Position numbers and translations under genes: made by a program. From assembly GCA_010094045.1 (NCBI GenBank), contig ML986794.1:1-64000 (forward strand): 64,000 nucleotides of DNA, read 5' to 3'. Below are positions 1-12,256 of the stretch, piece by piece. The notes below the pieces were generated by a model. The model was not told the DNA's origin. It worked only from the letters and a program-made list of their open reading frames with translations, and searched no databases. Numbering within the stretch: the stretch's first letter is position 1; every line of letters starts with the position of its first letter. Source of the DNA: Lojkania enalia (taxonomy: Eukaryota > Ascomycota > Dothideomycetes > Pleosporales).

Positions 1-3000
1 TAACTTCTTTTTTTTAAAAAATCTACTATATTACTATTTTATTTTTAATTTCTACCTACTTTCTATTTATTCTATATACCGTGCTATCTCTATTCTTATT
101 ATCCTATTCTATATTCTACTATATAAAGAGTATAATTTACTAACTACTATTATATTACTAAAATACTCTCCCTAAACCTATTAAAAATACCTTTTCCCTA
201 ACTACTCTATATACGCCTTTTAATCTCTACTAAGTTCCCCTAAATAGCTATACTATTAGATTATCTAAGCCTCTTTTTTAACTTCTACTACTATCTAAGC
301 TAATAGTACTATTATATTTAGTTACTAATATTAATTACTTATATCTAACCTAGTTATATAGTACTTCTAACTAACCTAGTATTACTAGTAGCTATAACTC
401 TATTCTCTATTATATATTTCTATCTAAAATCTATCCAGTTTAACTCTATTTATTTTAAACTATACTATATACTATATTATTTTATACCTCTACTATTCTT
501 CTATCTCTATCTTTTCTATTATCTAGTATACCGTATATCCTTTATATAGCTCTTCTAGCATCTTCTAAACCTGCTACTATATTAAGCTTATCTTATACTA
601 CCTATTCTACTACTTACTAATACCCTCTCTATATTAGTTATATCTAGCTAACTTAATATTATTATAGCTTATCTGCTTCCTATTAAGATAGCTACTTATT
701 AGCCTTTACTAATACCTACTATCTATAATAAACCTCTCTATCGCTTACACGTCTAGCTCCTCCCTCTTTTATTCTATCCTTTACTCCACCTCGCCCTCCT
801 CTATAAGAATTACCGAATCTACCTACTCGCCTACTTATCTATTATACTTACTCTTCTAAGTAAAGTTAATTATACTTTATAGTATCTCTATATATAGTAT
901 AAATACAATCTCTAGAAAATCTACCTCTATACTTAATACTAATATAGCTATTATAAGCCTACCTTCTTTAAGCTATTTCTTTAACTACCTAGCTCGCTCT
1001 ATATTTCTAATATAATAGTATCTACTATCTAGTATTTTAGCTATCGCTTTATATTACGTTTTACTATAGTAGTATACTACTTCTTTCTCCCTTTATTCCC
1101 TAAACTGCTATACCTGCCGCTAATATATTACTAATACTATCTCTTATATCTACTCCTATTTATACTATAATACTAAATATCGTATATTTAGCTATATTAT
1201 ACTCGCTTAGATATATATTATATACTAAACTAGTATACTCTCTTCTAACTCAGCCTCTTATACTAGTAGTAGTATTACTATAAGTAGTACTACTAGATAT
1301 AATAATAGCTGTAGATTCTTTAGTTTTACTAGTTTTAGCTACTAGTCGCTTAATATAAAGATAAGATAATACTTATCTACTATAATCTACTATAGTAGCT
1401 TTTTACTATTAAATATTTTTATATAGCTAATAAAATTCCTATTACTTATTATATCGCCTGCTATATCTATACTAACTATTACTACTACTATTAGATTACT
1501 CTTACTATACTTCTACTCTATATAGTTAATTCTACTCTCTTAAATCCGCTTAACTAAATTTTTAATAAGCGCCTAATACGGTACTACTACTATTATTACT
1601 CTATATTAATCTAAGTAAGCCGGTACGGTAAATAGTAAGCTTTTCCCTCTACTAGTTAGAAGTACTATAATAAGTAGTATCTACCTATCTAATATTATAT
1701 ATATTACTTGCTTTTACTTAGCTAAGTAGAAGCTAACCTTTTCTTACCTAAGCACCTGCTGTATTACCTTTTAAAACTCTTTCTCTCTTCTACTTTAAGC
1801 CTGTACCTTCTTTTCTTATATTATAAGCCTTTTACTATTATTATTATATTACTACTATTTCCTTATCCTAGTCTAGCCTTAATTACCTATCTACCTTACC
1901 TCTAGTATCTCTTTACCCCTATTAAACTCTAAGAAGTAATACTATAATATACTAAGCAGCTAGAACGCTTTAATTAAGTATATATTAAGATGTTTAATAA
2001 TATTAATTAGTATACTATAGTTTTTAATCCCTATCTATATTATCTATATACTCTATAATTCTAGTATATTTTCTTCCTTCTTATCTACTTCAGCTTCTTT
2101 AACTTCTCCTATCTTATCCTGATATTCTTTACTAAATAACTCTCCAACTACTTTTCTACTAATACTAATAGTTATATATTAGTAGTCTAGTATATATAGT
2201 TTAATATTTATCTATTTACTAGTTTTATACTTAAATACGCGCGTTAGTTAGTCTATTTTCTATAGCCTATATTAATCTACCTATATATAGTTATTAAAGC
2301 TGCTACTAAGTACCTTAATATTTAGATACTTCTAAAATAGCTGTATATAAGCTAAATATACTACTATTACCTATCCTAGCTATAGTAGTAGAAAGTATAG
2401 TACTACTTTTAGCTTATCCTACTAGGATTGCGATTTATAATAGTAGACTACTATTATAATCTACCTATCTACTATAAAGATATTATAGTTTTATAATACT
2501 CTATTATAATACTATATTATTATAATCTCTAACCCTTATTTAGACTGCCCTAAAGTTATATATATACTAACTATTAGTAGTTTTAAAAAGTAATCTACCT
2601 ACTATAAATACTACTTTACCTGCTATTTACTTTATAAGCTATCTCTTAACTAGAGCTACTAACTAGCTTCTATCTATCTAGCCTAAGTAAGTATCTACTT
2701 AAGCTTATTATTAAGCCGATTATTATAATAATAGATAAAAGATATACTCTACTATATAAATATAATATTATTAATAAACTGCTCTAACTAGATAGTAAAC
2801 TAGTCTTCAGCTCTAGCCGTCTAATATAGCTCTTACTAGAGTATCTTCTCTACTTTAACTACTATATCCTATACTATTTTATAAAACTAGCTAATATAGA
2901 TTAGCTAGCTGTTAAAATAGAATATTTTCTTATTCTTTAACTAGTAAGTATTATCTAAATTACCAGCTGTTAGTATAATAAACTTCTTATATACTAGTAA

Positions 3001-4503
3001 GCTAATTATCTTACTTATTAGATTAAACAACCTATTAGCTAGAAACTTCTGCTATATAAGTAGAAAATACTTTTAGTTCTTATCTATCTACTTATTATAC
3101 TCTACTACTAGAAGTAGTTTTTCTACACCTAGTACGCATATATAATATACTATACTAGCTAGTATATATAAATAGTTCTTTACTATATATAAGCGGTCTA
3201 TTTTAGCGTCAATCCCTAATATAGTAAGAAAATAGATAAGTTTACTATTAAATAGCTAATCGCCTATTAATTAAAAAATAAATAATATAAGTATATCTAG
3301 TAGTATCTTAAACTAAGTATCCTTACTATCTCTATCTAATATAACTTATAGTACTATTACTAGTTCCTTCTACTTATTTTACTAATAGAATAGCTCGTAC
3401 GTGTCTTCTATCTAATCTACTTCTTTCTTTCTATAGTACCTATAATAGGGGCTGCTATTACTATTATTATTACTATTAGTATTATTTCTAACTCTACTAG
3501 ATCTAGAACTTATACTATTATCTAATACTATACTATTATTATTACTATTATTACTATTACTATTATAACTAAACTATATAGCCTAAACTTCTTTATTAGT
3601 AATAATATAGAGAAAGTAGTAGACGAACTTAATAATATAATTAGTATATATTACTTAACTCTTAGGGTTTTATAGTAAAATAAGCGGATATCTATCTATT
3701 TTATATTACTAAGTACTTTTAAACTACTATCTTATCTCTTATATAAGTAATAATAACCCTCTAATATTCTATTTAACTAATAGTTTAACTAGTTTCGCCG
3801 CTTATTAAAGTTTTACCTTATTTTAGTTAGGTAGCTAGATCTAATATATAAGATATACTTAATTCCGCTTTATTAGATACTCTAACTACCCTATCTACTT
3901 AAACTACCCAGTCTTATTAGTTTTTACTACTTCTATATTTATAACCTATACTTTCTCTTCTTCCCTCTATTTTATAAGCTTAAACCTGGCTAACTAATTA
4001 TATATAATATTAGCCTCTATATAGAAAATAGCTAGCTTATAATTATAGCTACCTATATTAATAATAAAATATTACTATAACCTACTAGTCTAAAAGAATA
4101 TCTATATCTTAATCTTCTAATAAAGCCTACTTTTATTATCTATTTATATCTATTTATACTTCTTCTTTAGATATATATATAGCGTGTTAATATTAGTAGT
4201 AATATAGTATTTAGATTACTTATACTAGAACTTATTTAGCAGCTTTCCTAATTCTAGTATTAGTTGCCTAAATAGTATAGGCAGCTAGATATTCTTTACT
4301 AGTCTAATTAGCTACTAATAAGTATATTCGATAATTACCCTCTTTTACTCTATTATTATACTATAATAGTACTATAGATATATATTAATATTTAATATAG
4401 TAGTTGCGTATTCTTTATATATTAGAATATAGTACTTAAGTAGATAGTAGAGATAGTTTTTAATATCTTCTAATAATAGCGCTGTTCTATTTACTTATAT
4501 ACG
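1..4503 (-). pseudogene. RIP-degraded RecQ-like telomere-linked helicase, both ends missing
   Basis: Read on the minus strand, this stretch translates, between RIP-type stops, into a superfamily 2 helicase of the fungal telomere-linked (TLH/RecQ-like) type. The Walker A motif reads RGKSLLFTVPA at about 1625-1655. It is followed by a VVVPYQALI-like segment and the Walker B box, reading VDKYYL where the family has VDECHL, at 1363-1380. The N-terminal part (about 3700-4490) contains a segment resembling the DUF3505-type region that often precedes the helicase in these genes. The 5' end is cut by element B at 4503 and the 3' end lies beyond base 1. Telomere-linked helicases are typically multicopy in fungal subtelomeres, which would explain the RIP. 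The family call is from remembered motif order; the gene is certainly non-functional. Confidence 0.72.
1363..1380 (-). other. Walker B (DECH-type) box of the helicase remnant
   Basis: The minus strand encodes V-D-K-Y-Y-L. Single RIP-type changes (GAG to AAG, TGT to TAT, CAT to TAT) convert the RecQ-family V-D-E-C-H-L into this, so the catalytic acidic residue is lost. Confidence 0.65.
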
Positions 4504-4811
4504 TATAATAGCCTCTAATTAGCTAGGTGTAGAGTAGAATAATAACTAAGAGTAATTATATATTATAAGAGATTATTCTTATAGATTTATAATAGAAGTA
4601 TATAAATAGAGTATATAAAAGATATTTAAGTTAACTATAAAGAGTTATAAAAATTAGAGTTGTAAAGTTATTAAATATAATTTAGTTCCCTTATTATTTC
4701 TTCTTACTTAGTTACTTAGTTAACTAAACTACTAAGTATATTATATACCTTATATTAGCTTTATTCTTCTAGCTATATAGAGTCTTAAATCTTAATTAGG
4801 TCTAGTATAGA
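4504..4811 (-). repeat. Element B 3' LTR, first part
   Basis: This is the reverse complement of the LTR seen at 17848-18180 and, in less mutated form, in element A. It stops at the ATAGA target site of A and resumes at 11687. Confidence 0.93.
4807..4811. repeat. Target site duplication of element A (left copy)
   Basis: ATAGA directly precedes the A 5' LTR and is repeated exactly at 11682-11686. A 5-bp duplication is typical for Ty3/gypsy integrases. Confidence 0.93.
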
Positions 4812-5178
4812 TGTTACGGGCATCCTTATAGGAACCCCTGTACTAGACTCAATTAAGATCTAGGACTTTATATAGCTAGAAGAATAAGGCTAGTATAAGA
4901 CACGCGACGCGCTTAGTAGCTTAGCTAACTAAGTAACTAAGTATACTCAGTAGCTCAGTTAACTAAGTAACTAAGTAAGAAAATAATAAGGGAACCAAAT
5001 TGTATTTAACAACCTTATAACTTCAATCTTATAGCCCTTTATAGTTAACTTAAATATCTTTTGCACACTCTACTTACGTACTTCTATTATAAGCTTATAA
5101 GAATAACGTACCTCGCAGCACGTAATTACTCTTAGTTATTACCCGCCCTGCATCTGGCTAATTAGAAGAGCCGTTATA
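4812..5178 (+). repeat. Element A 5' LTR
   Basis: The LTR starts TGTTACGGGCATCC and ends GCCGTTATA (originally probably ...TTACA). It contains two tandem copies of a roughly 34-bp unit (about 4911-4978, beginning CTTAGTAGCTTAGC) that is present only once in the element B LTRs. This accounts for the 367 against 333 bp difference. Confidence 0.95.
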
Positions 5179-6245
5179 CTTTGACTACCCTCGTGAGGCT
5201 AGAAGAAGTAAGACCAGCCAGACTACCCTGGTTATAAGGAAAGAGATACCTTCGGTAAGTAACGTAGGAAACTCACGCAAGCAGAATATCGGGATTAGCT
5301 AGTAAAGCTACCTCTTCGGAGGCAGGTATAATAACTATATTTACAAAAATGTAGAACAAATTAGCGTAATAACGGGAACAGCTAGTTCTAGCAGACAAAT
5401 AGATAAGAAGCCTAAAGGAGACTTAGGACAGCCTTCTCGAAAGCCTTAAAGGAATATAAGGAATAGTTAATAGTAAATAAGGGATGGGACTTACGGGAAT
5501 TATCCAAAAACTCGAATAAGTTAAAAGGGCACTACTAACGACGTATTACTAACAACGAATTAAACTAGTACTACTTGATAAATTTAACGGAACTAGGTCT
5601 AAGCTTAAAGAATTCCTAGCAGCAGCAAGGATCCACATCGACGCTAACCTCGATATTATCTAATACGAGAACGAGAAAGTACTGTTCATAGGAGCATACT
5701 TGACGGGTAAACTACTTGACTAGTTCCAGTCCTTCCTAATAGACTTTAAGAACCACGCGGAGGAATACTAGAAGAGCGAAACCAAGGCAATATTTATAAG
5801 CCTAGTATACTTCTAACAGAAATTCAAACTAGCGTTTGGAAACATCAACAAAGTACGAGCAGTAGAAGATAGACTCTATAACCTAGTTTAACTAGAATCT
5901 ATTACCTCGTATATATCGAGCTTTTAACAGCTCTCGAATAAAGTTGCCTAAGACGACTATAGTATAATAGTAAAGTTCTGTAGAGGACTAAAAATAGAAA
6001 TAAAAAGAGTAATAATGTATATAGAGCAACCGCGGGACCTAGCATTATACTTTTAACTAGCGAAGAGAATCGACGACGAACTATACTAGTTTAAAAACGA
6101 GGAAAGATAAGCGCACTACTAAAGGGCATGCTTTTTAGTAAGGGCTGCCGACGCGGGCGGACTTATGGATCTAAGCGCTACTAGGGAAAAGAAGCCTAAA
6201 CTACAGGCGACTTAAGAAAAGAAGACTTAAAAAAAAGATATTAAG

Positions 6246-6287
6246 TGTTATAATTGTTAAAAACTAGGATATATAGTAAAGGAATGT
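6246..6287 (+). other. CCHC zinc knuckle of element A Gag
   Basis: The codons read C-Y-N-C-stop-K-L-G-Y-I-V-K-E-C. CAT to TAT at the histidine and CAA to TAA at the stop restore a standard C-x2-C-x4-H-x4-C nucleocapsid knuckle. Confidence 0.85.
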
Positions 6288-8339
6288 CGAAGTAAAAAGA
6301 AAGAAAAGAAAAACCGGCCTACGGAAGACAAACCGCAGGAAGTAGGTAAAGAAAAACTAGCCGCAACTACAGAACACAGAACCTTATATTAGTTCTTCTA
6401 TAACGAAGACGAGTGTTAAATATACTAGCAACTTAAAGAAGCTACAGGATATTAGCTTTAGAAGAAAACGCAACTTGCAGCAACGCAAGAATATATAAAA
6501 AGATAGCTAGAAGAAGTTTAGGAAATATCGGACGAGAATAAAGAAATAAACACCCCGTCACAAATAGAAGAAGCTACTACTAGAGTACTAACACCTGAAC
6601 TAGTACCTAGAGCATGTTTTATATACCGATAAGGAATGATCGAGTATAAATAGGGAACCCCGGCTCCTATAGCCACCCCACGAGAAGAACTACCTATAAG
6701 ATTCCATGATAAAAATGGACTAGGATAAGATATTATCGACGTTTACGAAGAATGGTAAAATACCTACCCCAGGGAAATCCGCTTCTCACACTTCTAAAAA
6801 TAGATAGAAACTACGAAAGTAGTAGAAGAGCACCTTAATATAATAGACTAGGACAAGGCTGCATATACAGTACGGAAAGTAGTAGCCTTCTTACGAAGTG
6901 AAGTACTAGTAAAATACTGGGTACCAAAGGCATCGCGATATAAATAAGAATGGGACTACTAAGTTAGAGAAGACGATGACCCTCGTATAAACCAACACCA
7001 CCTAGTATATTTTAAAATAGCATGGATATCGTGTATTAAACAACAGTATAAGGCCTACTAAGGAAGAAAGGAAAATACAGGTGTGTAGCTAAGACGACTA
7101 AATAAAGACGAAGTACTGGGAAACCCCGTAAAGTAAGAAGATATAATAGGATAGGAAGTTACTAAACAAACCTAAAACTATACAGTACTCGAACCTAGAC
7201 CTCTATTACCTAAAGTATGCGTTAGAGGAAGACTATAGTATAAATACCTAGAACGGAAATGTCTGAAACATATATCTATAAAAGAACTAATAGCCTACTA
7301 GCCCGAGACAACTTAGTTATATAGAAACGTAGGAGAATACTACCTTATAATACCCGGACGGTACTATAGCTATAAAGTATATATACTTATTAATAGTAGA
7401 GCAACAAAAAATTTTATAGCTAGCAACTATATCGCTAGAAAAGGAATACCTATAATACAACTAGAACGACCTTATACAATTTAAACTATAGAAGGGAAAG
7501 ATTTCTAGAAGAAAATTATATATACTATAGAACTAGGAGAGTTCGAAATTCTAGGAACAACCTAATAAGGACAAATATTCCAAGTTATAGAGATTACTGA
7601 CTATGATATTATCCTAGGAATCCTATAGTTGAGAAAAGAAAACCCTTAGATAGATTAGTAAACGGGACGAATTATCCTTGAAAACTCTAGCCAACTAATT
7701 AAGGAACAACTTACGGCAATGGCAAAAGAAGCAGTAAAAGAATTATTCCTAATAGGAAACGCATTATATAGCATACCTAAGGAATACTAACATTTGATAA
7801 AACAGCTCCAAGAACCACCACGATATCTACCTAAACACGGAGAACACGATTATAAAATCAAACTATAACCAGGAAAAGAACCTAGATATGGACTAATATA
7901 TAGCCTAATACTAAGAGAAATAGAGGCTCTAGAATAGTATGTAGACGAACACCTGAAAAAAGGAATAATTAGAGAATTGAACTCACTAGCAGCACACCCT
8001 ATACTCTTCGTAGATAAGAAAGGAACAACTGACTTACGAATGTGTGTTGATTATCGCACCCTCAATAACATTACAATTAAGGATTAATACCCTCTACTAC
8101 TTATTCGTGATTTGAGAAACTAATTAAGAGAAGCTACTATCTTTATAAAATTAGACATCTAGAACGCGTACTATTAAATCCGCATTAAAGAAGGAGACGA
8201 ATAGAAGATAGTATTTAGAATAAAAAGGGGACTCTTTAAATATCTAGTTATACCATTTAGACTTACTAACACACCAGCTACCTTCTAAAAATAAATTAAT
8301 AAGGTACTAAGACCCTACCTTAGATAATTCTATATAGTA

Positions 8340-8363
8340 TACTTAGACGATATTCTTATATAT
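8340..8363 (+). other. Reverse transcriptase YLDD motif of element A
   Basis: Y-L-D-D-I-L-I-Y is encoded in the Gag-Pol frame. The two catalytic aspartates survive RIP here because GAC and GAT after A do not offer a CpA or TpG target. Confidence 0.9.
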
Positions 8364-10504
8364 TTAAAAATAAAATAGGAATATAAGAAATATGTTAAAC
8401 AAGTACTACGCGTATTATAAGTAGTAAAACTGTACCTTAAAGTAAGGAAATGTGAATTCTATACTACGAGAATAGACTACTTAGGATTTATTATCGAACT
8501 AGGACAACTACGAATAGACCTAAATAAATTAGCAGTAATTAGAGACTAGCTAACCCTAAAGTTAGTTAAAGATGTCCAATCCTTTATAGGATTTTGTAAC
8601 TTCTATTAAATCTTTATCAACGATTAGAGCGATATAACTACACCCCTAACTCAACTATTAAAGAAAGATGTTACCTTTATATGGGGAAACGAACAAGAAA
8701 AAGCCTTCTAAGAAGTCAAGAAACAGTTTCAGCAAGAACCGGTACTAAAACTCTATAACCCAGAAAAGAAAGCTCTTATAAAAACCGACACATTAGGAAC
8801 AAGAATAGTTGGAATCCTTATACAAATCTATAATAGGAAACAACATCTAGTAGTATATTACTCACGAAAACTCACACTAGTAGAGATGAACTATAATATA
8901 TACGACCAAAAACTCCTAGCTATCGTAGCATGCTTTAAAGAATGGCGTGTGTACCTGCAAGGAGTAAAATAGTAAACCGAAGTCTATTGCGATTATAAAA
9001 ACCTTACCACCTTTCTTACTACTAAAACTCTTACCCCTAGACAGGTTAGATAGTTATAAGAACTAGCTACATTTAACTTCAAGATTATCTATATTAGCGG
9101 AAAATAGAACTAAAGAGCAGACGCGTTAAGCAGACTACTAGGATACGAGTAAGAGAAAGGAACTATAGCTATACTACTAAAGAAATAATAAGATAGAAGT
9201 ATAGTATATAATTACCCACGACTTACAGCAACGACTATTACTAAAGAAGTAAGCTAGATAATACTAATCAGATTAGCAATAGATAGGATACCCAAAGAAC
9301 TCTAAGAACAAGAACTAGGACAAATAGATAGACTACTATACGTCTACAATCGAATCTACGTACCAGCTAAAGTTAGAAAAGAATTCATTAGGCAATTCCA
9401 CGAAGTCCCTACCTACGGATACTAAGGAACCGAAAAAACGCTAGAACGAATCCTTAGGGGATTCTACTTTCCTAAAGTAAGGGAATAGATAAAGAATACG
9501 TTACGGGAATGCGCAGACTGTTAACAGAATAAACCTAGTAGATATATACCCTATAGACTATTATAAAACCTAGAAACACCTACTAGACTATAGATAGAAA
9601 TTACTATAGACTTTATCGTCAAGCTATTAAAGTTAAAAGACTACCCTAAGGGAGAAGCATACGACTCTATTATGATAATTGTAGACAGACTTATAAAATA
9701 CACCTACTTTATCCCCTATAACAAAGTATTATTAGTAGAATAAGTCGCAAATATCTTTCTAAAATAGATTATAGTATAGTATAGAGTACCCTAGAAGATA
9801 ATTACAGACTGAGATACTAAGTTTACCTTAAAGTTTTAGCAAATAATTATAAACTTACTAGGAATTAAATATAAAATATCTACGGCATTTTATCTATAGA
9901 TAGATAGATAGATAGAACGAATAAACTAAACAGTAGAGTAATACCTATAGTACTACCTTAACTATAGATAAAACAATTAAGTAATACTACTACTAATAGT
10001 GCAACTCGCGTATAATAGTACTATATATAGTATAACCGGAGTATTACTATTTATAGCAAACTATGGATATAAACTAAAAATATATAACACCCCGATTAAA
10101 GTAGTATTATAAATACCCTAAGTACAAGAATAAGTCGAGATTATTTAACAAACGCAAGACTTACTAAAAAAAGATCTCTAGTTCCTATAATATACTATAA
10201 AGAAATACTATAATAAGAAACATAAACAACTACCTTACTTTAAGAAGGGAGAAAAAGTTTAGCTGCTGAGACGAAATATTTAAAGTAAACGACTAAGTAG
10301 TAAACTAGACTATATTAAAATTAGACTATATAAGATCGAAGAATAGATATTACCCGTAAACTATCGACTTAAATTACCTACGACTATAAAAATCTACCTA
10401 ACCTTCTATATCATACTTATAGAAAAAGCACCTTAGGATGCTGAACTAGTAGCATATAACGCAGACGCGTACGGAGAAGACCCAGAATAGAAAGTCGAGA
10501 GAAT

Positions 10505-10614
10505 AATAAGGTACAAAACACGGAATAGTAAATAGTACTATCTAATAAAATAGTTAGGATTAGATAAACACGGGAACCTATAGAATAATACCTAGGAACT
10601 AGAAGAAAACCTTA
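10505..10614 (+). other. Chromodomain at the C-terminus of element A Pol
   Basis: The segment reads YYLIK-(stop)-LGLDKHGNL...NT-(stop)-ELEENL. With the two TAG codons as Trp it matches the chromodomain core (YLIKWLG...NTWELEENL) that defines chromoviruses. Confidence 0.82.
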
Positions 10615-10769
10615 GCCCTACGGCGTTACAGGTATATTATAGAAACCGAATTTACGAAGAAAACTAGGAGATAGAGTAGTAGGATTAAACGATATTAGCT
10701 ACGTTGTAGGAGGCGACTCCGCTTTAGGAAGGAAACCCGCCTCGCGATCCGCCTCTTCCTCTTCCTTAA

Positions 10770-11298
10770 GTTACTCCCATGCACGTTTATAACTCTCTGC
10801 CTACTTATACTTCGCTTATTTACAAGTTTTACGAAGACGCTAGATCTTTGCGTAAGCCGCCGCCACCTTATTAAGAAGTTGTTTTAACTCCTCCTAGGCT
10901 AGACGGATTTCCTCCTCTAGTCTCGCAACTTCAGCATCCTACTTCGCTACTAGGAAGAATCAGGAATAAACTAGTATTACAGGACCGTAATATACGAGTA
11001 ATTTAAGTATCGCGATCCGCGTCGTATAATAAACGTATACTAGTATAAAGGTACTCTAAACAACACAATTTCTTAGGTGTTTCCTTCTTATCTACCTTAC
11101 AAGTTAACCCCTTACGGGAATACCGGGAATAAGGCATAATTGTTTTACCTAAACAGTCTATACGATCAGTATAATAGTATCTACTTAGAGTTAAACGACG
11201 AAGGGGAGGTATTAGGAATATATATAGTCTCAGCGAAAACAGCATATTAACCCTACTATATACTAGTTTAGAACAGGAAAACTCTCGGGCCGAGAGCT
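10770..11298 (+). other. Element A 3' untranslated stretch
   Basis: About 530 bp lie between the end of Gag-Pol and the polypurine tract. I see no domain here. An antisense open frame over 11003-11326 runs into the LTR and is best read as chance. Confidence 0.6.
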
Positions 11299-11314
11299 TA
11301 GAAGGGGAAGGTAG
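11299..11314 (+). other. Polypurine tract of element A
   Basis: The purine-rich run TAGAAGGGGAAGGTAG lies directly before the 3' LTR. It is the usual plus-strand primer site of LTR retrotransposons and confirms the plus orientation. Confidence 0.8.
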
Positions 11315-11681
11315 TATTACGGGCATCCTTGTAAGAACCCCCGCACTAGACCCAATTAAGATCTAAAACTCTATATAGTTGGAAGAATAAGGCTAGTATA
11401 AGACACGCGACGCGCTTAGTAGCTCAGCTAACTAAATAACTAAGTACACTTAGTAGCTCGGTTAACTAAGTAACTGAGTAAGAAAATAATAAGGGAACTA
11501 AATTGTATTTAACAACCTTACGACTCCAATCTTATAGCCTTTTATAGTTAACTTAAATATCCTTTACATACTCTACTTGCGCACTTCTATTATAAGCCTA
11601 TAAGAATAACGCACCTCGCAGCACGTGATCGCTCTTAGTTATTACCCGCCCTACACCTAGCTAATTAGAAGGGCTGTTATA
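11315..11681 (+). repeat. Element A 3' LTR
   Basis: This LTR is 367 bp, the same length as the 5' LTR, and differs from it only at scattered transitions (for example TGTTAC became TATTAC). It carries the same 34-bp tandem duplication. Confidence 0.95.
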
Positions 11682-11686
11682 ATAGA
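11682..11686. repeat. Target site duplication of element A (right copy)
   Basis: ATAGA, identical to 4807-4811. Confidence 0.93.
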
Positions 11687-11711
11687 GGTTCTTATAGAGA
11701 TATTTATAATA
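11687..11711 (-). repeat. Element B 3' LTR, second part
   Basis: These 25 bp (GGTTCTTATAGAG...TAATA) complete the LTR that stops at 4811. The equivalent uninterrupted sequence is at 18156-18180. Confidence 0.92.
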
Positions 11712-12256
11712 CTACTTTCCCCTTCTAAACTCTTAGCCTAAGAGTTTTCCTATTCTAAACTAGTATATAATAGAGTTAATATACTATTTTCGCTAAGATT
11801 ATATATATTTCTAATATCTCCTCTTTATTATTTAACTTTAAATAGATACTACTATATTAATTATATAGACTATTTAGGTAAAATAATTATACCTTATTTC
11901 TAGTATTCCCGTAAAAGGTTAATTTATAAGGTAGATAAGAAGAAAATATCTAAAAAGTTATATTATTTAGAGTACTTTTATACTAGTATATATTTATTAT
12001 ATAATATAGATTGCGATACTTAGATTACTTATATATTATAATCTTATAATACTAGTTCGTTCCTAATTCTTCCTAATAGTAAAGCGGGATATTAAAGTTA
12101 TAAAGCTAGAGGAGGAGATTTATCTAGCCTAGGAAGAGTTAAAACAACTTTTTAATAAGGTAGCAGTAGTTTATATAAAGATCTAGCATCTTTAGAAAAT
12201 TTACAAATAAGTAAAATATAGGTAGATAAAGGATTATAAACATACGTAGGAGTAGT

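Larger units (their letters stand above)
5349..10769 (+). pseudogene. Element A Gag-Pol polyprotein, RIP-disrupted
   Basis: A single frame of about 1,807 codons runs from an ATG at 5349 to a TAA at 10767 and is broken only by TAA, TAG and TGA at RIP sites. In order it shows a Gag region (about 5550-6240), a CCHC zinc knuckle at 6246-6287 (CYNC...GYIVKEC, His now Tyr), and a retropepsin near 7386-7403 whose active-site Asp codon has become Asn (INSRAT). Reverse transcriptase follows at about 7890-8640 with YLDDILIY at 8340-8363, then RNase H (about 8700-9170), integrase HHCC zinc region (about 9380-9530), integrase core (about 9580-10100), and a C-terminal chromodomain (about 10505-10614; reads YYLIK-LGLDKHGNL and ELEENL). 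Chromodomains steer chromovirus integration to heterochromatin, which fits the surroundings. Gag and Pol share one frame without a shift. Confidence 0.93.
4812..11681 (+). mobile_element. Element A: complete Ty3/gypsy chromovirus with TSD
   Basis: The element is 6,870 bp, with two 367-bp LTRs (4812-5178 and 11315-11681), a 5-bp TSD (ATAGA), one long Gag-Pol frame and a polypurine tract before the 3' LTR. Domain order is gag, CCHC zinc knuckle, protease, reverse transcriptase, RNase H, integrase, chromodomain, which is the chromovirus order of Ty3/gypsy. It lies inside the 3' LTR of a sister element in opposite orientation. RIP has put many stops into the frame, so it cannot move by itself. 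It keeps more CpA and TpG than B, which fits a later insertion. Confidence 0.96.

Noticed and set aside
11003..11326. 107-codon minus-strand open frame
   Set aside because: It is antisense to the 3' untranslated region and LTR of element A, shows no motif, and is absent from the equivalent part of B.
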